64,000 bases of DNA from Bacillota bacterium (GCA_030535235.1 JAUNCL010000007.1:1-64000); one strand, 5' to 3'; positions 42,223-51,920 are shown, counted from the stretch's first letter. The notes: generated by a model not told the origin, from the letters alone. Translations and numbers: made by a program.

Positions 42223-44412
42223 ATGAAAACACATCTGCGCAAACCCCTCTCCCTCCTGCTGGCCCTGGTGCTGGCCCTGAGTCTCACCGCCCCCGCCCTG
42301 GCGGCCAAGGTGCCGGTGACCGGCGTCACCCTGGACCAGACCACCCTGGCTCTGACCCCCGGGGACAAGGCCACCCTGAAGGCCGAAGTCTCCCCCAAGG
42401 ACGCCGACGACTACACCATCGAGTGGAAATCCCTCATGACCTCGGTGGCCACCGTGTCCTCCTCCGGGCAGGTCACCGCCGTGAAGGAGGGGACCACCAC
42501 CATCACCGCCACGGTGCGAAACACCGGCTTCATGGCCATGTGTACCGTCACCGTGGAGAAGGACTACGTCTCCGCCGTGACCATCACCCCCACCGGCCCG
42601 GAAAGCCTCCCCGTGGGGGCCACCCGGCAGCTCACCGCCGCCGTGACCTACGCCCACAACACCGGCAAGCAAGGGGTGGTGTGGAGCTCCGCCGACCCCG
42701 CCGTGGCCACCGTGTCTGACACCGGCCTGGTCACCGCCGTGAAGGAGGGGGAGACCGCCGTCATCGCCCAGTCCAAGGACACCGACCGGGACGGCCGCAC
42801 CCTCTCCGCCCTCTACCAAGTCACCGTCACCAAGGCCGACCCGGACGCCGCCGACGCCGTGCTCACCCTGGCCGACACCGCCGTCACCCGGGAGATCGGC
42901 CGCCTCCAGTCCCTCACCCTCACCGCCCCCAAGGCGGTCATCCGCAGCGGGGACAAGGACCTCACCAACAACTACGCACTCACCTACGCCTGGACCGACG
43001 GGGAGGGCAAGTCCCTCTCCACCCAGGAGACCCTCCTGGTGACCCCGGTGGTCCTCCTGCCCCAGCAGTACACCTGCGCCGTCACCGCCGTCAGCAAGAC
43101 CGACAGCACCCGGGTCCTCACCGCCTCCTGCGTCTACACCGTGAATGTTCTCCCCGGCACCGTCCTGGGGGGTTCCGTGACGGTGGAGGGGGGCTCCGTG
43201 AAGCTGGGGGACCTGAAGGATGTGAACGGCAACTCCATCCCCGACCAGCTCTCCAGGGGGCTGGCCGAGTCGGAGTTCACCCCCGCCATCCCCGGCCTGA
43301 CCCACGTGATCTTTGACCTGGGCTCGGTCACCGGGGCCGAGGCCGGCAAGCTCAACGTGGAGGCCGCCACCCCCTACGTCCTCTCCGGCGAGGGCAAGGC
43401 CCTGGCCGACGTGACCTTCCTGCCCACCAAGGCGGGGACCTACGAGATCGAGTTCACCGCCTACGGGGAGACCACCTACCACGGCCAGCTGGAGATCGTG
43501 GTCACCGGTCAGGTCCCCCCGGCCGATGACGCCATCCCCTGCGCCAGCTCGGGCTTCACCTTCACCGGCTCCGACTTCTTCCACAGCGACGATGCCGACC
43601 CGGTGGTCTCCATGGTTTTCGGGACCCCCACCGCCGGCAAGCTTCTGCGGAACTTCATCAAGGGCAGCGGCACTCCCGACGACGGCGCCCGGTACTACAC
43701 AGACTCCGCCTCCCAGGGGGACTATCACGTGTCCACCCTGTCCTACCTGCCCTCCGCCGGCTACGCCGGAAATGTGGAGATCCCCGTGACCCTCCGGACC
43801 CGGTCCGGCAAGGAGATCCAGGAGACCATCCGGGTGAATGTCACCAGCAAGACCACCTCCGCCCACTTCTCCGACGTGACCCCTGACACCGTGGGCAGCT
43901 GGGCAGCCAACGCCGTGGACTTCGCCTACGACTGCGGGCTGGTCAACGGCGTGGAAGAGGGCCTGTTCAGCCCCAACACCCCCATGACCCGGGCCATGCT
44001 GGTCACCGTCCTCTACCGGGCGGCAGGCAGCCCCCAGGCGGCAGTCACCACCAACTTCACCGACCTGACCGAGGAATACTACTATAACGCCGTGGTGTGG
44101 GCCAACGTGATGGGCATCGTCAACGGCACCTCCGACACCACCTTCAGCCCCAACGACCCCGTGACCCGGCAGCAGATCGCCGCCATCCTGTACCGCTACG
44201 CCGGCGCCACCGGCAGCATCCCCCAGGCCCAGGGCAGCCTGAACGCCTACGCCGACAAGGATCAGGTGGACGCCTACGCCGTCACCCCCATGACCTGGGC
44301 GGTGGGCAAGGGCATCATCTCCGGCATGACCGACACCACCCTGGAGCCCCAGGGCAAGGCCACCCGCGCCCAGGTGGCTGTCATCCTCCACCGGTATCTC
44401 ATCGGCCAGTAA
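42223..44412 (+). CDS. Secreted Ig-like (BIG2) and SLH-domain protein
   Basis: 729 residues. The signal peptide (1-27) is followed by two BIG2-type bacterial Ig domains, near residues 30-115 (VTGVTLDQTTLALTPGDKATL) and 115-205 (VSAVTITPTGPESLP), a third Ig-like segment, a cohesin-like segment near 330-430, a linker, a further domain, and three SLH modules from about 560. No catalytic motif is seen, so it is probably an adhesin or scaffold on the S-layer. GAGGT lies 9 nt before the ATG at 42223; the ATG at 42166 is inside the repeat. Confidence 0.88.
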   Translation: MKTHLRKPLSLLLALVLALSLTAPALAAKVPVTGVTLDQTTLALTPGDKATLKAEVSPKDADDYTIEWKSLMTSVATVSSSGQVTAVKEGTTTITATVRNTGFMAMCTVTVEKDYVSAVTITPTGPESLPVGATRQLTAAVTYAHNTGKQGVVWSSADPAVATVSDTGLVTAVKEGETAVIAQSKDTDRDGRTLSALYQVTVTKADPDAADAVLTLADTAVTREIGRLQSLTLTAPKAVIRSGDKDLTNNYALTYAWTDGEGKSLSTQETLLVTPVVLLPQQYTCAVTAVSKTDSTRVLTASCVYTVNVLPGTVLGGSVTVEGGSVKLGDLKDVNGNSIPDQLSRGLAESEFTPAIPGLTHVIFDLGSVTGAEAGKLNVEAATPYVLSGEGKALADVTFLPTKAGTYEIEFTAYGETTYHGQLEIVVTGQVPPADDAIPCASSGFTFTGSDFFHSDDADPVVSMVFGTPTAGKLLRNFIKGSGTPDDGARYYTDSASQGDYHVSTLSYLPSAGYAGNVEIPVTLRTRSGKEIQETIRVNVTSKTTSAHFSDVTPDTVGSWAANAVDFAYDCGLVNGVEEGLFSPNTPMTRAMLVTVLYRAAGSPQAAVTTNFTDLTEEYYYNAVVWANVMGIVNGTSDTTFSPNDPVTRQQIAAILYRYAGATGSIPQAQGSLNAYADKDQVDAYAVTPMTWAVGKGIISGMTDTTLEPQGKATRAQVAVILHRYLIGQ

Positions 44413-44488
44413 ACAAGACAAGCCATCACAAAAGGGAGAGATTCACCGCCCGGGAGTCTCTCCCTCTCCCTTTCCCCGGAGGAGATCC

Positions 44489-44575
44489 CAACGTGGGGCG
44501 GGCCGATGTGGTCATCGACCCCTACGAAACGGATGGTTCCTCCCGGGGGGGAACGGGCATGCCCGTTCCCTGCCT
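44489..44575. repeat. Intergenic repeat containing module A
   Basis: The 20-bp palindrome at 44550-44569, preceded by a CCGATGTGGTCATCGACCCC-type segment not seen in the other copies. Confidence 0.7.
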
Positions 44576-44607
44576 GGGGGCAGGGCGTTTCCCCCAGGTC
44601 CTGCCCC

Positions 44608-44637
44608 TTGACATGAGGCGCAAACATGGATTATGAT
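44608..44637 (+). promoter_or_regulatory. Predicted promoter of the topoisomerase B-subunit gene
   Basis: TTGACA and TATGAT are separated by 18 nt, about 32 nt upstream of the ATG. Confidence 0.6.
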
Positions 44638-44668
44638 TAAAGGTACTCAACTGACAAGGAGAAATCCC

Positions 44669-46654
44669 ATGGCAAAAACCAAGCAGGAATACGGCAACGA
44701 ATCCATCTCCATGCTGGAGGGGGCCGACCGGGTCCGAAAGCGGCCGGGGGTCATCTTCGGCTCCGACGGGCTGGAGGGCTGCGAGCACGCCGTGTTCGAG
44801 ATCCTCTCCAACGCCATCGACGAGGCCCGGGAGGGCTACGGCACGGAGATCATCGTCACCCGCTTCCGGGACGGCCGGGTCCAGGTGGAGGACTTCGGCC
44901 GGGGCTGCCCCGTGGACTGGAACGAAAAGGTGGGCAAATTCAACTGGGAGCTGGTCTTCTGCGAGCTCTACGCCGGCGGCAAGTACGAAAACGCATCCGG
45001 CGAAAACTACGAATACTCCCTGGGGCTCAACGGCCTGGGCGCCTGCGCCACCCAGTACGCCTCCGCCTTCATGGACGTCACCGTCCGCCGGGACGGCAAG
45101 CGCTACGACCTCCACTTTGAAAAGGGCAGTCTGGTGGGCGAGATGAAGGTCTCCCCCGCCGACCGGAAAAAGACCGGCACCTCCATCACGTGGCTCCCCG
45201 ACCTGGAGGTCTTTACCCAGACCGATATCCCCGCGGACTTCTTCACCGACGTCCTCCACCGCCAGGCGGTGGTCAACGCCGGCCTGGTCTTCCGGTTCAA
45301 AAACCAGGGGGAGCAGGGCTTTGAGGAGACCATCTTCTCCTACGAGCACGGCATCGCCGACTACGTGGCCGAGCTGGCCGGCGAGAACCCCCACACCCCC
45401 GTCCAGTTCTGGTCGGGGACCGGCACCGGCCGGGACCGGGCCGACAAGCCGGAGTACAAGGTCAAGTTCTCCTGCGCCTTCTGCTTCTGCCCCTCGGTGA
45501 AGGTGGTGGAGCACTACCACAACTCCTCCTGGCTGGAGCACGGCGGCGCGCCGGAAAAGGCCATGCGCTCCGCCTTCCTCTCCGCCATGGACGGCTGGCT
45601 GAAGCAGAACGGCAAGTACAACAAAAACGAGGCCAAGATCACCTGGCCCGACATCCAGGAGACCCTGATCTTCGTCTCCAATAACCTGTCCACCCAGACC
45701 TCCTACGAGAACCAGACCAAGAAGGCGGTGAACAACAAGTTCATCCAGGAGGGCATGACCGCCTTCCTCCGGGAACACCTGCAAATTTTCCTCCTGGAAA
45801 ACCCCCAGGCGGTGGAGGAGGCCGCCCGGCAGATTTTGGTGAGCAAGCGCAGCCGGGAGGCCGGGGAAAAGGCCCGCCTCACCATTAAGAGCAAGAGCCT
45901 GGCCGGCTCCGTGGACATCGCCAACCGGGTCCAGAAGTTCGTGGACTGCCGCACCAAGGACGTCTCCCGCCGGGAGCTCTACATCGTGGAGGGCGACTCC
46001 GCTCTGGGCTCCGTCAAGCTGGGCCGGGACGCGGAGTTCCAGGGGGTCATGCCCGTCCGGGGTAAGATCCTCAACTGCCTCAAGGCAGACTACGGGAAAA
46101 TTTTCAAGAGCGAGATCATCACCGACCTCTTAAAGGTGGTGGGCTGCGGCGTGGAGGTCAACGACAAGCACAACAAGGACCTCTCCCTCTTCAACCTGGA
46201 AAATCTCCGGTGGAACAAGATCGTCATCTGCACCGACGCCGACGTGGACGGCTACCAGATCCGCACCCTCATCCTCACCATGCTCTGGCGGCTGACCCCC
46301 ACCCTCATCGAAAAGGGCTACGTGTACATCGCCGAGTCCCCCCTCTATGAGATCACCGCCGGGAACAAGACCTGGTTCGCCTACACCGAGAAGGAAAAGG
46401 CCGACGTCCTGGCCAGGCTGGAGGGGAAAAAGCCCCTCATCCAGCGGTCCAAGGGTCTGGGCGAGAACGACCCGGAGATGATGTGGATGACCACCATGAA
46501 CCCGGACACGAGACGGCTCATCCGGGTCATGCCCACCGACGCCGAGGCCACCGCCCGGGTCTTCGACCTGCTGCTGGGAGAGAACGCCCAGGGCAGAAAG
46601 GAGCACATCGCCGAAAACGGCTGCAAATATCTGGACCTGGCGGATATCTCCTGA
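44669..46654 (+). CDS. Divergent type IIA topoisomerase B subunit (ParE/GyrB-like)
   Basis: 661 residues. The GHKL ATPase parts are complete: EILSNAIDEA (catalytic Glu), VEDFGRGCPVD and LGLNGLGA. TOPRIM has YIVEGDSALGS and CTDADVDGYQIRT. Canonical forms read EGDSAGGS and DADVDGAHIRT, so this is a divergent member rather than the main GyrB. It should form a heterotetramer with the ParC-like gene 2 kb downstream. The ATG at 44669 has AAGGAG 8 nt upstream. The stalk-domain and zinc-ribbon genes lie between the two subunits. Confidence 0.88.
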   Translation: MAKTKQEYGNESISMLEGADRVRKRPGVIFGSDGLEGCEHAVFEILSNAIDEAREGYGTEIIVTRFRDGRVQVEDFGRGCPVDWNEKVGKFNWELVFCELYAGGKYENASGENYEYSLGLNGLGACATQYASAFMDVTVRRDGKRYDLHFEKGSLVGEMKVSPADRKKTGTSITWLPDLEVFTQTDIPADFFTDVLHRQAVVNAGLVFRFKNQGEQGFEETIFSYEHGIADYVAELAGENPHTPVQFWSGTGTGRDRADKPEYKVKFSCAFCFCPSVKVVEHYHNSSWLEHGGAPEKAMRSAFLSAMDGWLKQNGKYNKNEAKITWPDIQETLIFVSNNLSTQTSYENQTKKAVNNKFIQEGMTAFLREHLQIFLLENPQAVEEAARQILVSKRSREAGEKARLTIKSKSLAGSVDIANRVQKFVDCRTKDVSRRELYIVEGDSALGSVKLGRDAEFQGVMPVRGKILNCLKADYGKIFKSEIITDLLKVVGCGVEVNDKHNKDLSLFNLENLRWNKIVICTDADVDGYQIRTLILTMLWRLTPTLIEKGYVYIAESPLYEITAGNKTWFAYTEKEKADVLARLEGKKPLIQRSKGLGENDPEMMWMTTMNPDTRRLIRVMPTDAEATARVFDLLLGENAQGRKEHIAENGCKYLDLADIS

Positions 46655-46714
46655 GCCCGCCGGTTCCACCGCTCCGTCCCTTTCCACCCCAAACCAAGAA
46701 AAGGAGGAATCACC

Positions 46715-48406
46715 ATGAAGAAACTGCTCGCGTTGTTCCTGTCTCTGGCTATGGCGCTGAGCCTGGCCGTCCCCGCCTTCGCCGTAGAGGATCCCACCCC
46801 CGACACCCCCGCCGAGGAGGAGGTGGTCTACATCCCCACCGACTATGAGCAGGGCCAGGAAACCGGCTTTGACCAGAGCTACCCCAAGGGCTATGAACAG
46901 GGCCTGGCCGACGGCAAGCTGGGCCAGCCCAACATCCCCGCATACGAATCCACCGAGGGCGACACCTTCGACGACGGCTATGCCGACGGCTGCTCCCTGG
47001 GCCTGAACATCGGCTACTGCGACGGCTATCAGGAGGCCTCCGGCCGGGACGCTGAGACCGACGTCCAGCTTCTGGCCAAGGGCGGCGTACCCGGCCAGGT
47101 TAACGTCATGTTCGACGGCCAGTGCGTGGCCTTCCCCGACACCGCCCCCAAGATCGTCAACAGCCGCACCATGATCCCCGTCCGGGCCGTCATGGAGAAC
47201 CTGGGCCAGCAGGTGGCGTGGGACCCCGACACCCGCACCGTGACCATCACCAGCCGCACCGTGGAGCAGGTGATCTGCCTCACCATCGGCAGCACCACCG
47301 CCACCGTCACCCGGGGCGAGTTTGACAAGGAGACCTACACCCTGGACGCCCCCGCCTACATCGACGGCGGCCGCACCATGGTCCCCCTGCGCTTCCTGTC
47401 CGAGACCTGCAACTACACCGTCCTGTGGGATAAGGACTACCGCACCGCCGTGGTGGTGGATGATGACGCCCTCCTGGCCGAGGTCGACAGCAAGTTCACC
47501 CACCTGAACAGCCTCATGGCCAGCCAGCTGGAAAGCCAGGCCGGGAAGAAGTACCAGCAGATGGACACCCTCTCCGGCAAGGTCACCCTCTGTGACGAGA
47601 ACGGCAAGGCCTCTGCCTTCCCCTTCTCCATGACCTCCACCTCCTACACCGATGGCCAGAGCTGCAAGATGGAGCTCTCCTTCAACCTGAAGGAGGCCAT
47701 TACTGCCCTGGTGGAAACCTTCCCCGAGCTGACCGAGGGCGTGAACGTGGACCTGAACACCGCCCTGCGCACGGACCTGTCCAAGATCCCCGCCACCCTT
47801 CTGCTGACCGCCGAGGGCAAGGTCTACTTCCAGATGCCCCTGCTGAACAATCTCCTGGGGCTGGAAAATGAGAACACCTGGCTGTGCCTGGGCAGCACCG
47901 GCATGGACCTGAGCAAGCCGGAGTCCCTCACCATCGGTCAGGCTGTCCTGTCCCCCCTGCTCACCGACAGCAACGCATTCTACTGCCAGGAGGCCCTGGA
48001 GCTGTCCGTGGCCATGTTGGAGGCCATGTTCGGCGACCAGGCCGCCAAGGTCAGCGGCAGTTCCGTCACCTGGACCCTGGACGGCAAGGCCCTGGCTGCC
48101 GCCATGGGTGGTGAGCTGCCCGAAGAGGCCGCCGCCCTGCTGGACACCTTCTCTATGATCATGACCATGGACAAGAGCGGCGCCTACAACATCACCGGCA
48201 GCTGGAAGGCTGACATTGAGGGCAAGTCCCTGGACCTGGACCTGAAGTGCAAGGGCGACCTGACCGGCGGCACCGGCGGCTTCTCCTGCTCCATCCAGGA
48301 CCTGTTCGCCCTGGAGCTGGCCACCACCACCACCATCAAGACCGTCACCACCCTGCCTTCCCTGACCCTGCCCGCCGGGGCCGTGGTGGAGGACCTGGGC
48401 ATCTGA
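46715..48406 (+). CDS. Secreted stalk-domain (copper amine oxidase N-terminal-like) protein
   Basis: 563 residues. The signal peptide (1-23, ending AFA) leads into a Gly/Tyr/Asp repeat region near residues 50-110 (GYEQGLADGKLGQ, GYADGCSLGLNIGYCDGYQEA), which has the spacing of a deca-GX3 motif. Then the copper amine oxidase N-terminal/stalk domain, near residues 128-250 (VNVMFDGQCVAFPDTAPKI, RTMVPLRFLSETCNY). The rest is a long beta-rich domain without recognised motifs. It is likely wall-associated. AAGGAGGA is 7 nt before the ATG. Its location between topoisomerase subunits has no obvious logic. Confidence 0.85.
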   Translation: MKKLLALFLSLAMALSLAVPAFAVEDPTPDTPAEEEVVYIPTDYEQGQETGFDQSYPKGYEQGLADGKLGQPNIPAYESTEGDTFDDGYADGCSLGLNIGYCDGYQEASGRDAETDVQLLAKGGVPGQVNVMFDGQCVAFPDTAPKIVNSRTMIPVRAVMENLGQQVAWDPDTRTVTITSRTVEQVICLTIGSTTATVTRGEFDKETYTLDAPAYIDGGRTMVPLRFLSETCNYTVLWDKDYRTAVVVDDDALLAEVDSKFTHLNSLMASQLESQAGKKYQQMDTLSGKVTLCDENGKASAFPFSMTSTSYTDGQSCKMELSFNLKEAITALVETFPELTEGVNVDLNTALRTDLSKIPATLLLTAEGKVYFQMPLLNNLLGLENENTWLCLGSTGMDLSKPESLTIGQAVLSPLLTDSNAFYCQEALELSVAMLEAMFGDQAAKVSGSSVTWTLDGKALAAAMGGELPEEAAALLDTFSMIMTMDKSGAYNITGSWKADIEGKSLDLDLKCKGDLTGGTGGFSCSIQDLFALELATTTTIKTVTTLPSLTLPAGAVVEDLGI

Positions 48407-48424
48407 CAGAAAGGACCCCTTTCC

Positions 48425-48637
48425 ATGGATAACAAGCAAGCCAGAAAAACCGGCCGGACCATCATCGTCTGCGGCTGCGTCTTCATCATTCTCTCCCAGC
48501 TTTGGATCGGCCTGGCCTTCATCGCCGTGGGCCTGCTGTGCATGGCTGTGCTGGGCCGCTGCCCCCACTGCGGCCGGCAGCTCATCACCCTGCCCCCCAG
48601 CGTTCACCAGTGCCCCAAGTGTCATAAACCGCTATAA
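48425..48637 (+). CDS. Small membrane protein with zinc ribbon
   Basis: 70 residues. A hydrophobic region at about 13-43 (two short helices or one long one) is followed by CPHCGRQL and CPKCHKPL, a four-Cys zinc ribbon at the C-terminus. AAAGGA is about 8 nt upstream. It starts 18 nt after the stalk protein and is probably co-transcribed. The function is unknown. Confidence 0.75.
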   Translation: MDNKQARKTGRTIIVCGCVFIILSQLWIGLAFIAVGLLCMAVLGRCPHCGRQLITLPPSVHQCPKCHKPL

Positions 48638-48771
48638 AGCCCCCCTTATCTAAGGGGGGAGGGCCAGCTTTGCTGGCGGGGGGATTCCCGTTTACCACCA
48701 ACGTATGGGGTGAACCGGAATCCCTCCACCGCCTTTCGGCGGTCCCCCTCCCTTTGACAAGGGAGGCTTTT
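48638..48771. repeat. MITE-like element E, copy 2
   Basis: About 134 bp, nearly identical in the interior to 12450-12580, with matching terminal inverted repeats (AAGCCCCCCTTAT at the left, TTGACAAGGGAGGCTT at the right). It sits between the zinc-ribbon gene and the ParC-like gene. Confidence 0.85.
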
Positions 48772-48808
48772 TGATTGCAGAACCCTTTTACACGAGGTAA
48801 CAACAGCT

Positions 48809-51058
48809 ATGGCAAAAAAGAAGAACCCGGACCAGGGGAAGAAGCGGGTGAATCCCGAGGGGGTCATGGGCCTGAAGGCCCAGGTCCTGGAGCAGCCCAT
48901 CACCGACACCCTGGAACTCAACTACATGCCCTACGCCATGTCGGTCATCATCTCCCGGGCCATCCCGGAGATCGACGGCTTCAAGCCCTCCCACCGGAAG
49001 CTCCTGTACACCATGTACCAGATGAAGCTCCTCTCGGGCAGCCGCACCAAGTCGGCCAACGTGGTGGGGGCCACCATGAAGCTCAACCCCCACGGCGACG
49101 GCGCCATCTATGAAACCATGGTCCGCCTGTCCAGGGGCTACGGCGCCCTCCTCCACCCCCCGGTGGACTCCAAGGGCAACTTCGGCAAGGTCTACTCCCG
49201 GGACATGGCCTACGCCGCCTCCCGTTACACCGAGGTCAAGCTGGACGGCATCTGCGAGGAGCTCTTCAAGGACATCGACAAGAACGTGGTGGACTTCGTC
49301 CCCAACTACGACGGCACCCTCACCGAGCCCGTCCTGCTGCCCACCACCTTCCCCAACATCTTAGTCTCCGCCAACATGGGCATCGCCGTGGGCATGGCCT
49401 CCAACCTCTGCGGCTTCCACCTGGGGGAGGTCTGCGACGCCGCCATCGCCCGGATCAGGGACCCGGAGGCCGATCTCCTGGAGGTCCTCAAGGCCCCCGA
49501 CTTCCCCACCGGCGGCCAGCTCCTCTACGACCGCCGGGAGATGGAGACCATCTACCGCACCGGCCGGGGCTCCTTCAAGGTCCGGGCCAAGTGGCGGTAT
49601 GTGAAGGCGGAGAACCTCATCGAAATCTTTGAGATCCCCTACACCACCACCGCCGAGGCCATCATCGACAAGGTAGCCGAGCTCATCAAGACCGGCAAGA
49701 TCCGGGAGATCTCCGACATGCGGGACGAGACCGACCTGTCCGGCCTGAAGCTGGCCATCGACCTGAAGCGGGGGACCGACCCGGACAAGCTCATGCAGAA
49801 GCTCTTCCGGTCCACTCCCCTCCAGGACTCCTTCTCCTGCAACTTCAACATCCTGGTGGACGGGATGCCCAAGGTCATGGGGGTGGGCGAGATCCTGGAC
49901 CGCTGGACCCAGTGGCGGTCGGACTGCGTCCGCCGGGCGGCCCAGTTCAACCTGGCCCAGAAGCGGGACAAGCTCCACCTCCTTCGGGGTTTGGCCGCCA
50001 TCCTGCTGGACATCGACAAGGCCATCGCCATCATCCGGAACACCGAGCTGGATTCTATGGTGGTCCCCAACCTGATGGAGGGCTTCTCTCTGGACCGCAT
50101 CCAGGCGGAGTACGTGGCGGACATCCGCCTGCGGAACATCAACAAGGAATACATCCTCAAGCGCACCGCCGAGACCGAGCAATTAGAGAAGGACATCGCC
50201 GACCTGGAGGACCTCATCGCCAAGCCCGCCCGCATCCGCAAGGAGATCATCAAGGAGCTGGAGCGGGTGAAGAAGAAGCACGCCGCCCCCCGCCGGACGG
50301 AGATCCTCTACGAGGACCAGCTGGCCGAGATCGAGCCGGAGGAAGAGACCGTCCCCGCCTATCCCGTCCACCTGTTCCTGTCCAGGGAGGGGTACTTCAA
50401 AAAGATCACCCCCCAGTCCCTGCGGATGTCCGGGGAGCAGAAGTACAAGGAGGGGGACGGCCCGGCCTTCCACTGGGAGACCACCAACGCCGCCGAGCTG
50501 ATGCTCTTCACCGACAGGCAGCAGTGCTACAAGACCTGGGTGAACACCTTCGACGACGCCAAGGCCAGCGTCCTGGGGGACTACCTCCCGGCCAAGCTGG
50601 AGATGGAGGAGGGGGAGACCATCCTGTGGGCCTGCCTGCCCGGTCCCTACGCCGGCCACCTGCTCTTCTTCTTTGAAAACGGCAAGGTGGCCCGGGTCCC
50701 CCTCTCCGCCTACCAGACGGTGACCCGCCGGAAGAAGCTCACCGGGGCTTATTCGGACAAGAGCCCCTTAAAGGCCGTCCTGTACCTGCCGGAGGCGACC
50801 GAGGAGGAAGTGGTCCTCTACTCCACCGATGGCAGAGCCCTGCTGTTCCCCACCGACCAGGTGCCCTTAAAGGCCACCCGCTCCACCCAGGGAGTCCAGG
50901 TGATGACCCTGAAACGGACCAACACCGTCCAGACTGCCCGGCCCCTGGCCGACACCCCCATCGTCAACAAGAGCCGCTACAAGGCCCGCAGCCTCCCCGC
51001 CGCCGGGGCCTTATTAAAGGCCGAGGACCAGGGGGACACCCAGCTGTCATTGCTTTGA
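48809..51058 (+). CDS. Divergent type IIA topoisomerase A subunit (ParC/GyrA-like)
   Basis: 749 residues. The breakage-reunion domain carries the catalytic tyrosine Tyr140 in AASRYTE, with GFKPSHRKLLYTM and a quinolone-region KLNPHGDGAIYE. Against E. coli GyrA the Ser83 and Asp87 positions are Gly and Glu. The coiled-coil tower (KRTAETEQLEKDIADLEDLI) and a short beta-pinwheel C-terminal domain follow; no GyrA-box QRRGGKG is seen, so a decatenase-like (ParC) role fits better than gyrase. GAGGT lies about 11 nt upstream. It partners the B subunit at 44669. Confidence 0.88.
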   Translation: MAKKKNPDQGKKRVNPEGVMGLKAQVLEQPITDTLELNYMPYAMSVIISRAIPEIDGFKPSHRKLLYTMYQMKLLSGSRTKSANVVGATMKLNPHGDGAIYETMVRLSRGYGALLHPPVDSKGNFGKVYSRDMAYAASRYTEVKLDGICEELFKDIDKNVVDFVPNYDGTLTEPVLLPTTFPNILVSANMGIAVGMASNLCGFHLGEVCDAAIARIRDPEADLLEVLKAPDFPTGGQLLYDRREMETIYRTGRGSFKVRAKWRYVKAENLIEIFEIPYTTTAEAIIDKVAELIKTGKIREISDMRDETDLSGLKLAIDLKRGTDPDKLMQKLFRSTPLQDSFSCNFNILVDGMPKVMGVGEILDRWTQWRSDCVRRAAQFNLAQKRDKLHLLRGLAAILLDIDKAIAIIRNTELDSMVVPNLMEGFSLDRIQAEYVADIRLRNINKEYILKRTAETEQLEKDIADLEDLIAKPARIRKEIIKELERVKKKHAAPRRTEILYEDQLAEIEPEEETVPAYPVHLFLSREGYFKKITPQSLRMSGEQKYKEGDGPAFHWETTNAAELMLFTDRQQCYKTWVNTFDDAKASVLGDYLPAKLEMEEGETILWACLPGPYAGHLLFFFENGKVARVPLSAYQTVTRRKKLTGAYSDKSPLKAVLYLPEATEEEVVLYSTDGRALLFPTDQVPLKATRSTQGVQVMTLKRTNTVQTARPLADTPIVNKSRYKARSLPAAGALLKAEDQGDTQLSLL

Positions 51059-51098
51059 CGCCGGTATGCCACATATCCTTCCGAAAGGAGGCAGACCC

Positions 51099-51782
51099 AT
51101 GAGAAACTCCATCCTCTGCGCCCTGTTGGCGGCCTGCCTCCTGCTGGCGGGCTGCGGCTCCATGCTGGAGCGCAGCTACGCCTCCACCACCCCCCATGTG
51201 CAGTTCTCCGACGAGGACCAGGACCCCTCCATCCTCCGGGCGGATACCTACCAGGGGTTGGTCTCCGCCCTCCTCCATCTGGTGGGCCAGGGGGAGCAGG
51301 AGGGGGTCATCCGGCTGTATCAGTATATCAGCGTCACCGGCTCCGCCGCCAGCGACGTGGACCGGGCCTGCCTGGAGGTCACCCAGGAGGACCCCCTGGG
51401 GGCCTGGGCCGTGGATTACATCAAGTACGACGTGGGCCAGACCACCGCCTACTATCAGGTCACCGTGAAGCTGGCCTACACCAAGACCCCCGAGGAGATC
51501 GGCCAGGTCATCTCGGTGACCGGCTCCTCGGCCATTGCCCAGGAGCTGGCCGCCCTGCTGCCCACGCTGCCCCAGCAGATCGTCTTCCGCATCAGCTACT
51601 TCACCGGGGAGGACAGCGCCGAGGTGGTCCGCCAGGCGGTGCTGGAGGCCTACGCCAACCAGACCCAGCCCCTGCCGCCCCTGGAAGCGATCACCGTGAA
51701 TCTCTACCCCGACCAGGGCCAGCAGCGGGTGGCCGAGATCCTCCTCACCTGGGGGCAGGAGGCAGGCAACAAAAAATTTTAA
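51099..51782 (+). CDS. Putative lipoprotein, unknown function
   Basis: 227 residues. The lipobox LLAGC places the lipidated Cys at residue 19. The mature protein has two similar alpha/beta halves (FSDEDQDPSILRADTYQG and YYQVTVKLAYTKTPEEIG) and no motif I recognise. AAAGGAGG is 9 nt before the ATG at 51099. It follows the ParC-like gene by 40 nt, possibly in the same operon. Confidence 0.75.
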   Translation: MRNSILCALLAACLLLAGCGSMLERSYASTTPHVQFSDEDQDPSILRADTYQGLVSALLHLVGQGEQEGVIRLYQYISVTGSAASDVDRACLEVTQEDPLGAWAVDYIKYDVGQTTAYYQVTVKLAYTKTPEEIGQVISVTGSSAIAQELAALLPTLPQQIVFRISYFTGEDSAEVVRQAVLEAYANQTQPLPPLEAITVNLYPDQGQQRVAEILLTWGQEAGNKKF

Positions 51783-51800
51783 ATTTTTCAAAAATAGTTG

Positions 51801-51829
51801 TTGACAAATCGGCATGAGCGTGGTAGGAT
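51801..51829 (+). promoter_or_regulatory. Predicted promoter of tRNA-Gly
   Basis: A perfect TTGACA and TAGGAT separated by 17 nt, about 14 nt upstream of the tRNA 5-prime end. Confidence 0.7.
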
Positions 51830-51842
51830 ATCTCTTGTCGAT

Positions 51843-51918
51843 GCGAGTGTAGCTCATCTGGTAGAGCGCCACCTTGCCAAGGTGGAGGTAGCGAGTTCGA
51901 GCCTCGTCACTCGCTCCA
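51843..51918 (+). tRNA. tRNA-Gly (anticodon GCC)
   Basis: 76 nt. Acceptor GCGAGTG/CACTCGC, D arm AGCTC-ATCTGGTA-GAGC, anticodon arm CCACC-TTGCCAA-GGTGG with GCC, T loop TTCGAGC, and an encoded CCA at 51916-51918. It is isolated: no other tRNA is in the window. Confidence 0.97.
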
Positions 51919-51920
51919 GG

